The notes beneath the pieces are model-generated. The model searched no databases. It had not been told where the DNA came from and saw nothing but the letters and a program-made list of their open reading frames with translations. A DNA stretch of 64,000 bases, taken from contig BGZK01000497.1 of the NCBI GenBank assembly GCA_005406025.1, positions 62,001-126,000 of the forward strand. Reading direction: 5' to 3'. Shown here piece after piece: positions 33,465 through 44,577 of this stretch. The translations under genes were made by a program, and so were the position numbers. This stretch comes from Eumeta japonica (Eukaryota; Arthropoda; Insecta; Lepidoptera; Psychidae). Position 1 is the stretch's first letter. Every line of letters starts with the position of its first letter.

Positions 33465-34120
33465 CTGTCTGTTTGTATGTATGTTCTTTTATAACTCGAG
33501 AACGGTTTGGCTGGTGGTGATGAAAATTGGTATATTGTAAGAAAATGTGATTACGCACATGATAGCTTACTATATGTCTGTTTGTCTGTCTGTATTTTTT
33601 TTTATAAATTAAAAATGGTTGGACCGATCGCGATGAAAATTGGAATACATTAAGAATATGTGATTGCGTAAATGATAAACTACTGTCTGTCTGTTTTTTT
33701 TTTAATATCATTTAAGAAGGGTTTAACTAATTTTGATAAAAGTTTTCTGTACAGTCAAAACATGTTAGTGATATGCTAGTCTATTTGTCTGCTTTTACAA
33801 CTAAAAAGATTTGATTTACAGTCAGAATCTGTGATTACGCAAATGTTAGGCTACTGTCTGTTTGTATATTCTTTATTAATTTACGAACTGTTTCACCAAC
33901 CGTAATGAAAATTAGAGTTCATTTGAAATATGTGTGTCTGTCTGGACGTATGTTCTTTTATATAAGTTAAGAACCGTTCAATTGATTGTGATGAAACTTG
34001 GTACGAAGAAAGAGCAAATGATAGATTGTCTGTGTGATTTTTTCATAACTTAAGAATGGTTTGACGGATATTGATGAAAATTAGTGCACATCCAGAACTT
34101 GTGATTGTAAAAATGACAGG
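33465..34120 (+). repeat. Diverged tandem array, seven units of 73-111 bp
   Basis: Units begin with ctgtctgtttg-like words at about 33465, 33576, 33683, 33781, 33854, 33935 and 34027. Most then have a ttctttataa-, taagaacggtt-, gtgatgaaaattggta- and tgtgattgcg-like series, before the next tctgtctg. Units differ clearly, so this is an old array. The unit itself resembles the internal part of a lepidopteran dispersed repeat (see 31030 and 54058). It has no coding potential; a 94-codon minus-strand frame inside is an artefact of the repetition. Confidence 0.85.
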
Positions 34121-34737
34121 CGTTGTTGTTTCCATACACCGTATGATAACCATAAAAAAAATCATGATTTCATTATTTCTTTAGTAATTATATTCATTTG
34201 TTTTTATATATGTATATGTGTACTAATGTGATTTTTTATTACAGTTAAGGGGGTTGAATTTTTTATGGAACTTTTTGTAGAGCGAGGTATGATTTTGAAA
34301 AGTAGTAAGATACGTTTTTCGCAATTAGGTTTGGGGAACCCAGTTGTGTAATGTGTAAAAATGCGTGTGTGTTTTGTTTCCTTTTCTGTGCTTAAACCAA
34401 TCATACAGATACTATGAAATTGGCGATATGTTATACTCACGAATAGAAGAATTTCTGAAAAGGGAAACTAGTATTCGTATCTGATATTGTCTGCGTAATT
34501 TTAATATTGAACTGAATTACTAAACTTATGCTAAGAATTATTTCATTAATAAGAAACTCATTGAGTAAAATAAATTAATATTTTGCTTTAGTTTCATCTG
34601 TATATTTGTGACATTATAGATTGATAAAAAATGTTTCATTAATAGAAAGAAACACTATCCCTAAGCAATATAGCATAAATATTATTTTGATATTAGAATT
34701 TGATTCGGTTTCATCCAAATTAGAACTGTTACTGACA
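34121..34737. other. AT-rich DNA, nothing recognised
   Basis: Minus-strand frame 34204-34440 has no recognisable domain. Confidence 0.4.
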
Positions 34738-35015
34738 GTGGAATTGAAATTGCAATAAGACCGGAATCGAAATAAGAATAGATTAGAATTAAGAGCGAAA
34801 CCGGGATCGAAAGCTAGATTAGAATGGCAACCTACTTAAGTCGAGACCGGGTTCGGAATTGAGAATGATAGATATTGGCATCGAAAACGGGACCGGGAAT
34901 GAAGTCAAAAGCGGGATAACGATCAGGATCATGATTAATTATCATAATTGGTCGATATCTAAGATGAAGGAATTCATTCTGTCTGTGTGGACGTAGCCAG
35001 GGCGAAATCTAGTGC
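34738..35015 (+). repeat. Degenerate hexamer-register repeat, block B, with tail
   Basis: Six-base words in register include gaattg, aaattg, gaccgg, gcgaaa, ccggga and tcgaaa from 34738 to about 34945. The block ends with tgtctgtgtggacgtagcc then agggcgaaatctagtg. This is like the 'cggacgaagtcgcgggcgaa...gctagta' end of a common lepidopteran repeat, which is also seen at 54340-54397. The hexamer run therefore looks like an internal part of a mobile repeat. Confidence 0.6.
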
Positions 35016-35024
35016 CAATGTAAT

Positions 35025-35090
35025 TCTAAACCTCTTTATTAATTTATATTAATTTTATTAAATTAATATAAATTAATGAAGAGGTTTAGA
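35025..35090. repeat. Near-perfect palindrome, 30-bp arms
   Basis: The left arm starts tctaaacctctttattaatt and the right arm is its reverse complement over 30 bp with one mismatch, around a six-base loop ttatta. It begins 10 bp past the end of block B. The arms are better conserved than the neighbouring repeat, suggesting either a recent inverted duplication or selection. Confidence 0.9.
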
Positions 35091-35599
35091 TAAAATAATT
35101 TAAAATTTGAAAGGAACTTGTGTCTACCTAAAGTGTGCTCAAAGCACTTAGCGGTAACTATGAGTCAACGTTAAAATAATAAACAAGTCACAATTGTCAC
35201 TTCTTTACAATGTTGCTACAGAATATCACTGCTGCTATAGTACGTGCAGTGAACGACAAATATTAACCGCTGAACGACAATGTATTATTTTTATTTATAA
35301 GCAATTATCTGTTTACACAATCTAGATCCAAATCTGCTAAACACGTACAGTTAATACATCACCATGTCATGTCATATATGCCATTGCTGTTGTATCACCG
35401 GTCAAGGTATTTTTGAATTGTTTAACCTGAATAGCGTTGTACTATCATTGCTGATCAGAATGCATTTCGAAAGTCTGTTATTCGGTATGAGAATCGAACT
35501 AAAATATGTATTAATTTTATTCTCATATATCAGAGCCACGCGAATTATCCTCATGGTTGTTAGTCTACTCCATCGACATCATAAATGCTCCGGTTTCGG

Positions 35600-35900
35600 T
35601 TAGCGTTGCTGTAAGTGGTCAAATACCAAAGTATTTAACCACTTACGGCAAAGCCGTTCGTAATAGGAATAATAACATCATACCAGCGATCGGCTTACAC
35701 GCTACTCACATGGCCAGAAACGACAAAAATATTCGAAGCGCTTGCACAGAATTTCCGAAAGCGTTCGTAACTCATATTAACCTTACGACTCCGCGGAATA
35801 GGATAGGCGGGCTCGGTGGCTGGTCGTTTGTATGCTAAGGGCGAAGCCGGGCCGAGCGTAGCACCTGCCCGAATCGGAGTCGCCGATTATATCGATACTA
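35600..35900. promoter_or_regulatory. G+C-richer block with 20-bp-arm hairpin and reading frame
   Basis: A hairpin at 35607-35650 (arms tgctgtaagtggtcaaatac and gtatttaaccacttacggca, loop caaa, two mismatches) sits at the start. A 93-codon plus-strand frame (35557-35838) goes through hairpin and block with no recognised domain. The end contains gggcgaagccgggccgagcg and then iterated atcgat/tatcg words (atatcgatatcgatatcg). It could be an old repeat, or a conserved non-coding element; I lean to repeat because of the hairpin and the gcgaagccggg tail. Confidence 0.35.
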
Positions 35901-36880
35901 ATATCGATATCGATATCGCTATGCAAGGCTTCTAAAGCTCCTAAAGGCAAGAAGGCTCCTAAATCAGTAAAGATTTTATTCCGTATGGGGAATTTTGATA
36001 ATATGAAGTGATTTGATTATCATATGCGACTTTAGAACTCTGTTCAATTCTCAATACGTATGATGTTAGTTCGAGAATTAGGCCACAATATTCTTTTTGC
36101 AGAGGGAATTCGTGTCCAGGAGTAAGGCGCCATAAGGTTTGTAAGAAGACAAATTAAGAACTGAGTTATGTTATTAAAAAAAAATGGTTGCGGACACTTT
36201 ATGTTAAATTAATCAAATTAATCAAAATATTACTAGCAGTATTCTCGGAATGTTCCAGTTATTACTGTACATTTCCAAAATTATCTTCTGAACATCTAAA
36301 TACAATAGTTAAAACAAGTAAAAATAAAAATAAAAATGTAAAGGATCTAAATGAGAACTTAAGTGGAGGTTATTTACAGTTTAGCGACATTTTAAATTTT
36401 AAAAACGCTACAACGACTCTAAGAAATACACGTATGGTACGATTATTGTTTTCTAAGCGTATATGTTTTAAATTTTTTTTTTAAATAATAATTTCCTTAG
36501 AAACATTTCCAAAAAACTTCTGAATACTTTTTAGCAGTTAAGTTTTTATACAAGGATAATGGAAAACATTATTTATACGACAGCCGTCGCCACCGTTTTC
36601 GGTAATCGATGAAAGCGCTATGGAATTTATTTTACTAATTTGGATTAAACTGTGAATAAAGTTTTTAACACAAATAATTCTTTGTGTTAAAAATTCTTAT
36701 GAAATGTCTTAAGAAAATTAACATATAATTTTTAATACTCAAATGACTTCCCAAAAAGAAATATTTGACGAACACACATATTTTTATATAGATAGTTATG
36801 AAAGCAAAAGCCAAATTTAGTTATTACAAATTACTGACTTGTCCGCAAGTTATATACAAATAATTTGAAGAAGTACGAAG
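35901..36880. other. AT-rich DNA, nothing recognised
   Basis: A 98-codon plus-strand frame (36188-36484) has no recognised domain and A/T-driven composition. Confidence 0.4.
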
Positions 36881-36889
36881 GGCAATGTA

Positions 36890-37110
36890 TCCTAAATATA
36901 TTCCACGAATTCGAGATTTGAGACCGCCTTTTCCGTTTTATCGCCACGGTCTGTAGCTATTTAGGAATTTCCTGTTCTGAACTTCGGCACGAAAAGGTAT
37001 CGCTATGGTCATCCGACATCACAGCTCTGGTGACGGGCTGCAGGAGCAATAATGATCTTGCGTCGACCGGAATGCTCAACTGAAATACCATCTCATCATA
37101 GAGTCCATTA
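36890..37110. promoter_or_regulatory. G+C-richer island
   Basis: Contains gagaccgccttttccg, tatcgccacggtctgtagc and gtgacgggctgcaggagc without frame. Candidate conserved non-coding element. Confidence 0.25.
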
Positions 37111-37770
37111 ATTTGAAGTTACAACACCGTTATGTCAAACTTAAAACATTGTTTTCGTTCGCAACATATTCATGACTTGATTCATGACCATCATACAAAG
37201 TAACATCTCACATCGCACAAACTTAAGCGTTTTTTGTCCTACTAACAAAGATACATGCTTTTATTATGATTAGAATATTTTCATGTGATGAAGTAATCCT
37301 ATATATATAAAACCAAATGTTTTATTGTTACTGAGACGTGCCCCGCCATTTTTTACTAGAGTTAGTCAACGGTTGTTGAACTTTCATGGTATAAGTCGCA
37401 AGATATGGCTCATCTCGATTTTTTTTACACTTTTTGTATTAATTTTTAAAAATATTTAAACATTTTTATGATTTGCAATATTCGTTATTCATGAGTAGAT
37501 ACTCTTATACACACAGGAAATAGTAAATTGACAGGACAGCACATTGAAAATAAAACGGTAGCAAGAAGGTTGACGTTTTACGTGAAGTACTTAAGACCTC
37601 AAAACTTTCAAAGAGTTTTAGTTTGTTTTCGTGTTACACAGCAATACCTTGACAACGGCATTTTCATTTCGGTCGCAGAGCGAATGCCGGTTAGCGCCGT
37701 AATTTAATTGATACGAATGTCGTTTTAAGGTGATCAGATACAACGCTGGGCGCTCGGGGGAAGTCGATCC
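37111..37770. other. AT-rich DNA, nothing recognised
   Basis: A possible start of a dispersed repeat (ctatatatataaaaccaaat near 37300) is seen but not followed by a matching end. Confidence 0.35.
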
Positions 37771-37774
37771 TTAA

Positions 37775-38070
37775 GTAATTCACTGCGCAAACAGAAAGCT
37801 GACATGACTCGCTTCCGGTAGATTGTGCAAAGAGCAATTTGTCTGGGCAAACAATTGCGCGAACGGCGAACGTCCTTGTACGATTAATCATCCGAAGCTT
37901 GAAAGACACGCATATTTGCGCTCTCAATAAAATTAATACGGCACTCGGCCCTGGGCCCGGCTTAGCGCGTTTATGGAAATACGTTATACGGCTCATGCTT
38001 TTGATGCATTCCAGAAAAAAAAAATTCTGGCGTCGGCAGTGGCGCCCCCTTGTCGCGAATCCCGAGATCG
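37775..38070. promoter_or_regulatory. Mixed island with homeodomain-like and GC words
   Basis: gcgaacggcgaacgtccttg, gtacgattaatcatccg, ataaaattaatacggc and ggccctgggcccggcttagc are spread over 300 bp. Opposing frames of about 78-101 codons have no recognised domain. The mixture of attaat cores and CpG words is typical of the other candidate regulatory islands. Confidence 0.35.
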
Positions 38071-38565
38071 TATAAGAATTGTTACGGCTTTAGTAGATTG
38101 TAAAATATCATTATATTAATACATTGAATTAATATACAAATTTAGTAACGCAGTTGACAATAGAGTATTATTTTTACTTCTTATGGCTATATTTTATATG
38201 ACCATGTTGTTAAAATAGAATTAAATTTTATCTTTCCCTAGAATTTGTAATTAAATACTTATAAGAATATGAAAATTTCTCATTATTTGTAGTTACTTTT
38301 TCTATTTCTAAAACGACATTTATATTTTATTATTCCGTAAACTTAAGTTATTGAGTTTGTTCATTTTAATGATAACGTTTATGTATATTTAAGACAATAC
38401 TTGTTTTGAGCAATATAGAATATTACCAAAACTTCTACTTTAAGCGATTAGAAGATATTCGCTTAAAAATGGATCTATCTGAAAAATTTTATGGCGTAGA
38501 AACCTGGATTAATTTTATGGAAAAATCGTTAAGATCAAAATTTAAATTTATTCCCCGGCTTGAAT
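38071..38565. other. AT-rich DNA, nothing recognised
   Basis: No frame or repeat was recognised between the two islands. Confidence 0.4.
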
Positions 38566-38569
38566 ATAA

Positions 38570-39640
38570 ACGAATGTAGTACGAACGAAACGGTTATTAC
38601 AATTTTAAGACGTCATTTGCTAAGGGCCGGCTACCGAAAGATATCTCAGAACTCTGTAAATTAACTCTTGACTGGATTGAAATCTTTCATTAAGTCGGAG
38701 ATAATGAACTTTTAAATTAAACCCGGAGATAGCAGTTTAGGTGCGTTTACATCTTTTGTGATCGAACTCATTACGCCCGCTTCGATCTGACTCTCGCTGC
38801 AGGGCCGTTCCTCCGCGAAGTTATCGCTCGCTTTGCGATGAAAAACGGCCCTTTGTCGCCCAACGGGCAAAAGAAAGAAATATTAAACGAGGCGAAATTA
38901 TATCCGACGAGCACACGAAACTGTGACGCGACAGCGGCTGGCGCCCGGGCGGCGGATCCCCTCTAAACAAGCATTGTTAAATCTTTTTGAAGTCCCCAAC
39001 TTTTTGCCATTAAGTAAGACTTAAGCGCTGAAGTTAAATGAAGTGGCAAAGTTGACCGGCCAGATAGTCGCCCTATATAATAATGTCTCGTTGCGTTAGG
39101 GCGGGCCGCCCGGCGGGGGCGGGCGGGCGTCGTTCTTGAATTTTAAACGTTATGATTACCGCTCTCGCGACGGCCCGGCCGGTCGAAAATTAATTAATTC
39201 GAGGCTCGCGTTAATATCGGCGCACGGAAGGAAACTGTATTCCGAACAACAACTCGAATAAAACGCGAAAGACAATGGGCGGGCCTCTTATAAATTCCGC
39301 TATTTCGGGGCCACTTTTAAACAAACGGAACGATTGTTTTCTGAGTAACCAGAAGTTTGACAAAAGTGAGCGTTCGGGTAAGTTAAGGCGTCCCGGCGAA
39401 GGAATTTGTCGCCATTTTAGCGGTACTTTATTGTATATTTCCAGCTAAGTTAATTAAACAAAATGAGTTGTTATTCTTGGTACTCCATTTGAATGCTGTT
39501 CCCGGGGAGGGTTGCGGTGGCTGTTTTACGGCAGGTTGTAGATTAAGCGAGACGTCGGGCGGATTGTTATTAAGTTACTATGGTCTAAGTTCCATTGATA
39601 TCGTAATGTTTATTGGTTTCGTTGTTATCGCTATCGTTGC
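38570..39640. promoter_or_regulatory. Largest G+C-rich island in the window (about 1 kb)
   Basis: It carries repeated CpG blocks: ggcgcccgggcggcggatcc near 38940, gggcgggccgcccggcgggg near 39100 and gacggcccggccggtcg near 39170. These are interspersed with homeodomain-like words (aaattaattaattcgagg near 39186) and a tgggcgggcctcttataa GC-box/TATA-like word near 39278. No frame is long or convincing; the one convincing property is composition. It resembles ultraconserved non-coding blocks around developmental genes in Lepidoptera, or an unannotated promoter. I found no clear splice donor or start codon context. Confidence 0.45.
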
Positions 39641-40370
39641 TTGTTAAAATTATGATAGGTTCGACTTATTTCGGTATCGTCCTCGGGTTGAAAAAGGAAT
39701 TTTGACTGTTGAACTATATTCAACGATTTGGATAAAAGATTGAGATGCGGTTGCAATGTACGTAGATTGTAAATTTTAACAAAGATTTCAGAATTTTCTT
39801 GTGGCCGTTTAAGTGGAAGGTTATAGAATATCAAAATTTCAAGGTATTTTTGTAACATTGAAAAAAGTTTTCTATCCATATGATATTCGGTGAAGTATTA
39901 AGTTTAAATTATTTTATTTTTCATTGTATGAGAATAGTTAAAATGTACTTAAAATATTAGAATTTTAGGACGGTATTTATTTTATTTGCTTAGTTATATT
40001 CAATAGATGAAAATGTACATTTTTGGTATGAAGATCAATAGTTGCCCGCGAAATCTCAAATATCGTGAACTCGTTGCAGGAAGTAGTATCATTCTTTTTG
40101 CATGGACTAATAACGTATACGCCACTGTTTTATTAAAAACAACTTATTCGAAGAACTATGGCATAAGCTCTTTAAAAAAATATATGTATGTATATTTAAT
40201 ATATGAAACTTTCTGTGCCGGTATCTATTTTAGAATTATAATGCCACAGTAATTAGATGCGAAGCGTATCATAGACCGTCGAAATTTTGACTAAGCCTAA
40301 CCACGTTTTTAAAAAATATGATAGGTTTTTTAAGGGGAACTTCGATTCGAAAATTGAGAGGGTAAAACTA
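39641..40370. other. AT-rich DNA, nothing recognised
   Basis: Two opposing frames of about 80 codons (39631-39879 minus and 40007-40252 plus) have no recognisable domain. Confidence 0.4.
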
Positions 40371-40374
40371 TTGG

Positions 40375-40630
40375 AGGTACAGGATAAACACACTCCCAGT
40401 GGTGAGGTATACCTAACTCCGGACCGGCGCACAGTTCAGTGACGTTCGGTGCGCAAGGCAAAAGCTTTTCGCCATTACCACGACGGAGAAGAGGAGTGTG
40501 TTCATTGTTTCTTAAACCAGTGCGCTACAAAAAGATAATGAGTTCCGTTCCAAACTAAGCGGATCTCTCTCATTAAGCCGTGTAGTTCAGGAGTGAGCGG
40601 GCCCGACTTACTTGTTAAGTAAGTCAATAA
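40375..40630. promoter_or_regulatory. G+C-richer block with short palindrome
   Basis: Contains actccggaccggcgcacag, gtgacgttcggtgcgcaagg and ends with the 9-bp palindrome gacttacttgttaagtaagtc (40606-40626; the arms are gacttactt and aagtaagtc). The palindrome includes donor-like gtaagt on both strands, which is as expected from its symmetry. Function unknown. Confidence 0.3.
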
Positions 40631-41730
40631 AAATACAATGCGTGTGTTTTTTTTTAATTTTCCATGGTTAATTGATTACTTAATGGAATCACCGATGTTA
40701 GTGTTATGCAACTTCAGTGGAGGATACAGATTGATGATATTATGATAAGAATATTTCATGTTGGTAGTTTTGCGTTGGTTGACATTTATTTCTTGTTTGG
40801 GTCTTGATGGCCATTTCATTCTGCTGGTTTGTTGCTGGAATACGAAAGTATGGAAAACTTAGACCAAACTTCAAAGTAAATAAAAGTTGTCATTGTAAAC
40901 GACTTTGTCATATTTCACGTTGGCATTTTAAAACTTCATTAGCGTATGAAGTACAGACTAATATTCAATGTATTATCTATCATAAATAAAATTTTAACTA
41001 TATAACAAAGTATAGAGTAATTTTGTCTTATTGATTTATTAAGAAAGGTACAAAAAAAAACTCTTTCATTTAAATTATTTTTTATTATACGTGTTAAGAG
41101 TAAGTATCTTTAGTAGGTACGCACAAGATTTGTACAAGGATAATACATGTATGAATTTGTATATAAATTGCACTAAATTTTACACATCATTTCATCCATG
41201 TTGCTAGAGGGTTAGTTTCTTTATTTATATTAATCTTTTAAGAAAGGTAAGTAAAATTCTGAAAATTGTTTCACTAATAGAAAGTTAGGTTATCTCCGAG
41301 TACTGAGGGCTAATTATTCACGAAGAGATTAATTTTTAGTAAGATTATATTACTGCTGTAAGTCAAGTTAGAAAAAATATCCATCGACAATTCGGTGCCC
41401 TTATCGGTGTAAGCTAGCGAATAGGATAAACGCATGTGTAAATAATGATTTTCATAGACCATAAACACTAATAAATCCATAAAAAATGAAAGACAGATCT
41501 CATCTCTTATAATTAACCCATAATTATGATATTGATGTCTAAAATAACATAAATATTATAGGTGTTCTTTGAATGCACTTTTTAGATCTGAATCTTTATA
41601 AAAATGATTCACTTCGTCATCTCGGAAATTCTATGTTGATAGTATTTTTTATTTACGTCGTATTTTTTGGATTCATGAATTATGAGATAACAAAAATTTA
41701 ATAAAACACCCACGTATGTAAAATGATTTA
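40631..41730. other. AT-rich DNA, nothing recognised
   Basis: A short frame at 40804-40989 has no recognisable domain. Confidence 0.4.
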
Positions 41731-41734
41731 GCGT

Positions 41735-41905
41735 CGTAGATGATCTAGGGGGAGCGGGGTGCGAGGGGCGAAGATAACTTCCATATTTATATGAAATAGG
41801 CAGCCGCGCGGCGCAGTCGCTGGGTAGCGCCATACGCCACTCACGTAACTCATGTATCCGATACTCACATGTAACAGGCAGGTACTTGAGCTGTACAATA
41901 GCGTC
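41735..41905. promoter_or_regulatory. G+C-rich island inside a 134-codon minus-strand frame
   Basis: The island (gggggagcggggtgcgagg, gcagccgcgcggcgcag) lies in the middle of an open frame at 41609-42013 on the minus strand. The frame has no recognisable domain, and its outer thirds have the lysine/isoleucine-rich composition of AT-rich non-coding DNA. I judge it non-coding but record it as one of the longer frames here. Confidence 0.3.
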
Positions 41906-42335
41906 GCACGTAGTGGAAATTTCTATAACTGAACTTTTTGAAATAAGGCTTGGCATGAATTTGATGAAACAACACATTTTAGATATAAAATTGTTTTGTA
42001 AAGTTATTGCCATGTACTAGTTTTAAATCAGTCTCTTACTTTTGCTTTCGCATCAATAATTCTTTATTGTTTAATACGCATCTTCTTGCTAAGTTGTTTG
42101 GTAGGTTTATTTCTATAGAAAGATATTTAGTGGGTATCGATGCATAGGTTGGTAGTATTTGTATATTAGGTGCTCTTAGTATTTTTTGTATTACCGAAAT
42201 ATTTATGTTATTGCATGTATTTTGTAGTATTATTTTACGCTATTGAAACATTCGCATTATTAGGTGTAATTTGTAGACTAAGTCCTTACTTTTACTGAAA
42301 TGTTTGCGTTTCATTGTGTTGAAGGGTTATTACTT
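41906..42335. other. AT-rich DNA, nothing recognised
   Basis: Contains several repeated ttatttttgta / attattta-like words; nothing else. Confidence 0.35.
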
Positions 42336-42339
42336 TGTA

Positions 42340-42640
42340 ATAAGTCCATCATGCGAACAAGAAAATCGTAACTCCCCAGACATACTTTTCCGACAAGAGC
42401 GCCGAATGGAAAAGTCTTTCTCTGAACCTACTGAGATGAGGTACATATCGCAAGCACGTAAAAGTCCAACTTTTCAAACCACCGCAGCGCCTCGCTAACT
42501 ACATAAGACTGTTGTAGGTTTAAGCTACGGAATTTAGCTATGAGGGCTCGCAGCTGCTCTCTAACCAGAACATTGCGGGCTCGGGCCCGCAACTAGCTGG
42601 GGCTAGTGAATATAACACTGAGTGCTCACACCAGCTAGCG
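42340..42640. other. Mixed-composition segment, possible old repeat
   Basis: From about 42350 the sequence is less AT-rich (ccgacaagagcgccgaatgg; gggctcgcagctgctctc) and holds the palindrome-like gcgggctcgggcccgc. The 64-codon frame 42304-42498 is not recognised. The block may be a decayed retroelement or a conserved element; there is no decisive motif. Confidence 0.25.
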
Positions 42641-43360
42641 ATAGAAAAACAACGAGCATTCACTATTAGATCATATAACAGAATTGAAACTCATCACAAT
42701 AAATCAGCTTTCGATGAACATTCGAGTATAAGTAATGCACAACAAAGTACTTTAAGAATTGAATAAAACGTGTCATAAGTGCTTTGTCAAAAAATAGAGT
42801 TACGAAGTAAATGTTTATTCTTGTAATGTTGGCAAAAAGGTTCTTTTTCATGTCCAGGAACCGCCATGACCAATCAAAAATCTACTAATAGGCAAACAGG
42901 TATTGTCTGTCAAAATGATCAATGGATACCCACAACACTAGAGGATCACTGGTGCCTATTTTCGGTAGTTTCCTAATGTTTAAATTCGTAAATACAACTA
43001 ACGTTCGCAAACCCAGCATGTGGGCCAGATGCCTACAACGTGGTCTAGTCTACAGTATTTTCGATTATTATTATTACCTAAAGTCTAAAAGGTAGACTGT
43101 AACAATGTAACTGTCTGTAACAATGGAATAAACTTAAAATAGAATCACAACAAATGCGTTGTTAATAATCAAATTGGTTTTCTTTTGTATAAAAAAATAA
43201 ACGAAAAAATAAATTATCTTTGTTTGTAATTCTACATATCAGTATGATATATATTTGAGTACGTATAATACAATTTGCTAAAATAAAAATCTTTAACAGC
43301 AAGTTAACAAAGGATCTTAATTGACAGATAGACATGCAATTCATATAGATTTAAGGTACA
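42641..43360. other. AT-rich DNA, nothing recognised
   Basis: The 42855-43040 part (ggaaccgccatgaccaatc; cagcatgtgggccagatgcc) is less AT-rich but without a frame. Confidence 0.3.
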
Positions 43361-43364
43361 CGCA

Positions 43365-43700
43365 AAGATCCAGCTCTCTACAACAATTAATAGGCGCCAT
43401 CTATCGCGATCCATCTCGTCGACAGATCTCTGTCGCTGGAGCGGCTTATCTCGCCGGCAGGACAACAGATAAATTGGGCCTCCGCGGCGCGCGCCCGCAG
43501 ACCTAGGCCCTTTTGAGATTGATGTATGTTCTAAATTGGCCTTCACTTGCGATCGATCGAGAGTTATAATTAAAAAATAATTAAGCCTAACGGGTTTTGT
43601 AAAGGCTTCTAGATTTTCAATTCTTGGTACGTAATTGTAACAGCGATTTTAGTACCGCCGCCGAAGCCTGCACTTCGGATTTTCTTTACAGTCGCCTCGG
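43365..43700. promoter_or_regulatory. Island with GATA-type sites
   Basis: cttatctcgccggcaggac and aacagataaattggg carry GATA-type words (cttatc, agataa) on both strands within 30 bp, followed by ggcctccgcggcgcgcgccc. Downstream come cgatcgatcgag and aaaataattaagcc. Opposing frames of 61-80 codons are not recognised. It has good candidate features of an enhancer. Confidence 0.4.
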
Positions 43701-44577
43701 AGTATGAATTCTTGCAGTGTGTGGGCAAAATGATGGACATCGTTTCGATGTTCAGACTTTTTTATTGTATAGGACGAACTTCACAAGTGCAATGGATGCA
43801 CTAATTTCGCTGCAATTTATAGATGGCGCATCCGCCTACACATATGAGCTGCATACATTACAACCGAGGGAGCTTGGATATACACATCACATATTTCACG
43901 CATGAGGACTCCATGCGCTCTGTACACCGATTCGCGGCGGTACCGTATAGACGGCCGTGGTTCTCGGCTTCTTATTGGTTCCCCCGTCATAGCACAATTT
44001 TATATACAACTCATATGCACATCATAATAATTTTCTAATTAAATACGACAAAACACAATATACAACAAAATACAAGAAAAATAAACAAGACAAGAAATTC
44101 CACTAACCACAACAAATATACACAAACAGACAAACATAACAAAATATATAATTCCTTACAACTAATCCCTATCCAGGTAATAATAAGATAAACATTCAAA
44201 TTATTTAATAAACACACAAAATGCAATAAAACACAAAAGGATTCTTAACCTAAGTCCGTTCTTATAAATCAAAATAATAGATTTATTTACAAATCATCAT
44301 TAAGAGCGTCGTTGTCCGTAACAATAATAAAGATCAACTTATTTAATTTGTCACAAAATATTCTGAACAATAACAGAAGTTGGCTTGTATATTTTTTTAC
44401 AAGTAACCTTTTTGCTATCGAAATATAAATTTATATCTATATATAAACTCTGGTTTTCATTTCTATGCAAAGCTATCTACAGTCGTTTGTAGAAAAAAAA
44501 AATATAAAATCGAATTAGATGATTAAAAATTATTTTATATGTATTTAAGGGCGTGTCTATAATTTCAAACGAGAGTT
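43701..44577. other. AT-rich DNA with an A/C-rich tract at 44040-44240
   Basis: The A/C-rich tract (aaacacaa, aaataaacaagac words) opens a spurious 63-codon minus-strand frame. Nothing else is recognised. Confidence 0.4.

Noticed and set aside
33465..34120. CRISPR-like array (regularly spaced repeats)
   Set aside because: The whole unit repeats in a diverged form with variable spacing, with no constant direct repeat and unique spacers; the sequence is clearly eukaryotic.
40606..40626. Splice donor gtaagt near 40620
   Set aside because: The word is part of a short palindrome (gacttactt / aagtaagtc), so it appears on both strands by symmetry, and the exon side is not consensus.
41609..42013. 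134-codon minus-strand open frame
   Set aside because: No recognised domain. The centre is a G+C-rich island and the ends have AT-driven composition, so it is probably a chance frame.
44035..44226. 63-codon Leu/Val/Cys-rich minus-strand frame resembling a membrane protein
   Set aside because: It arises from an A/C-rich low-complexity tract; the hydrophobic character follows from the reverse-complement T/G content.
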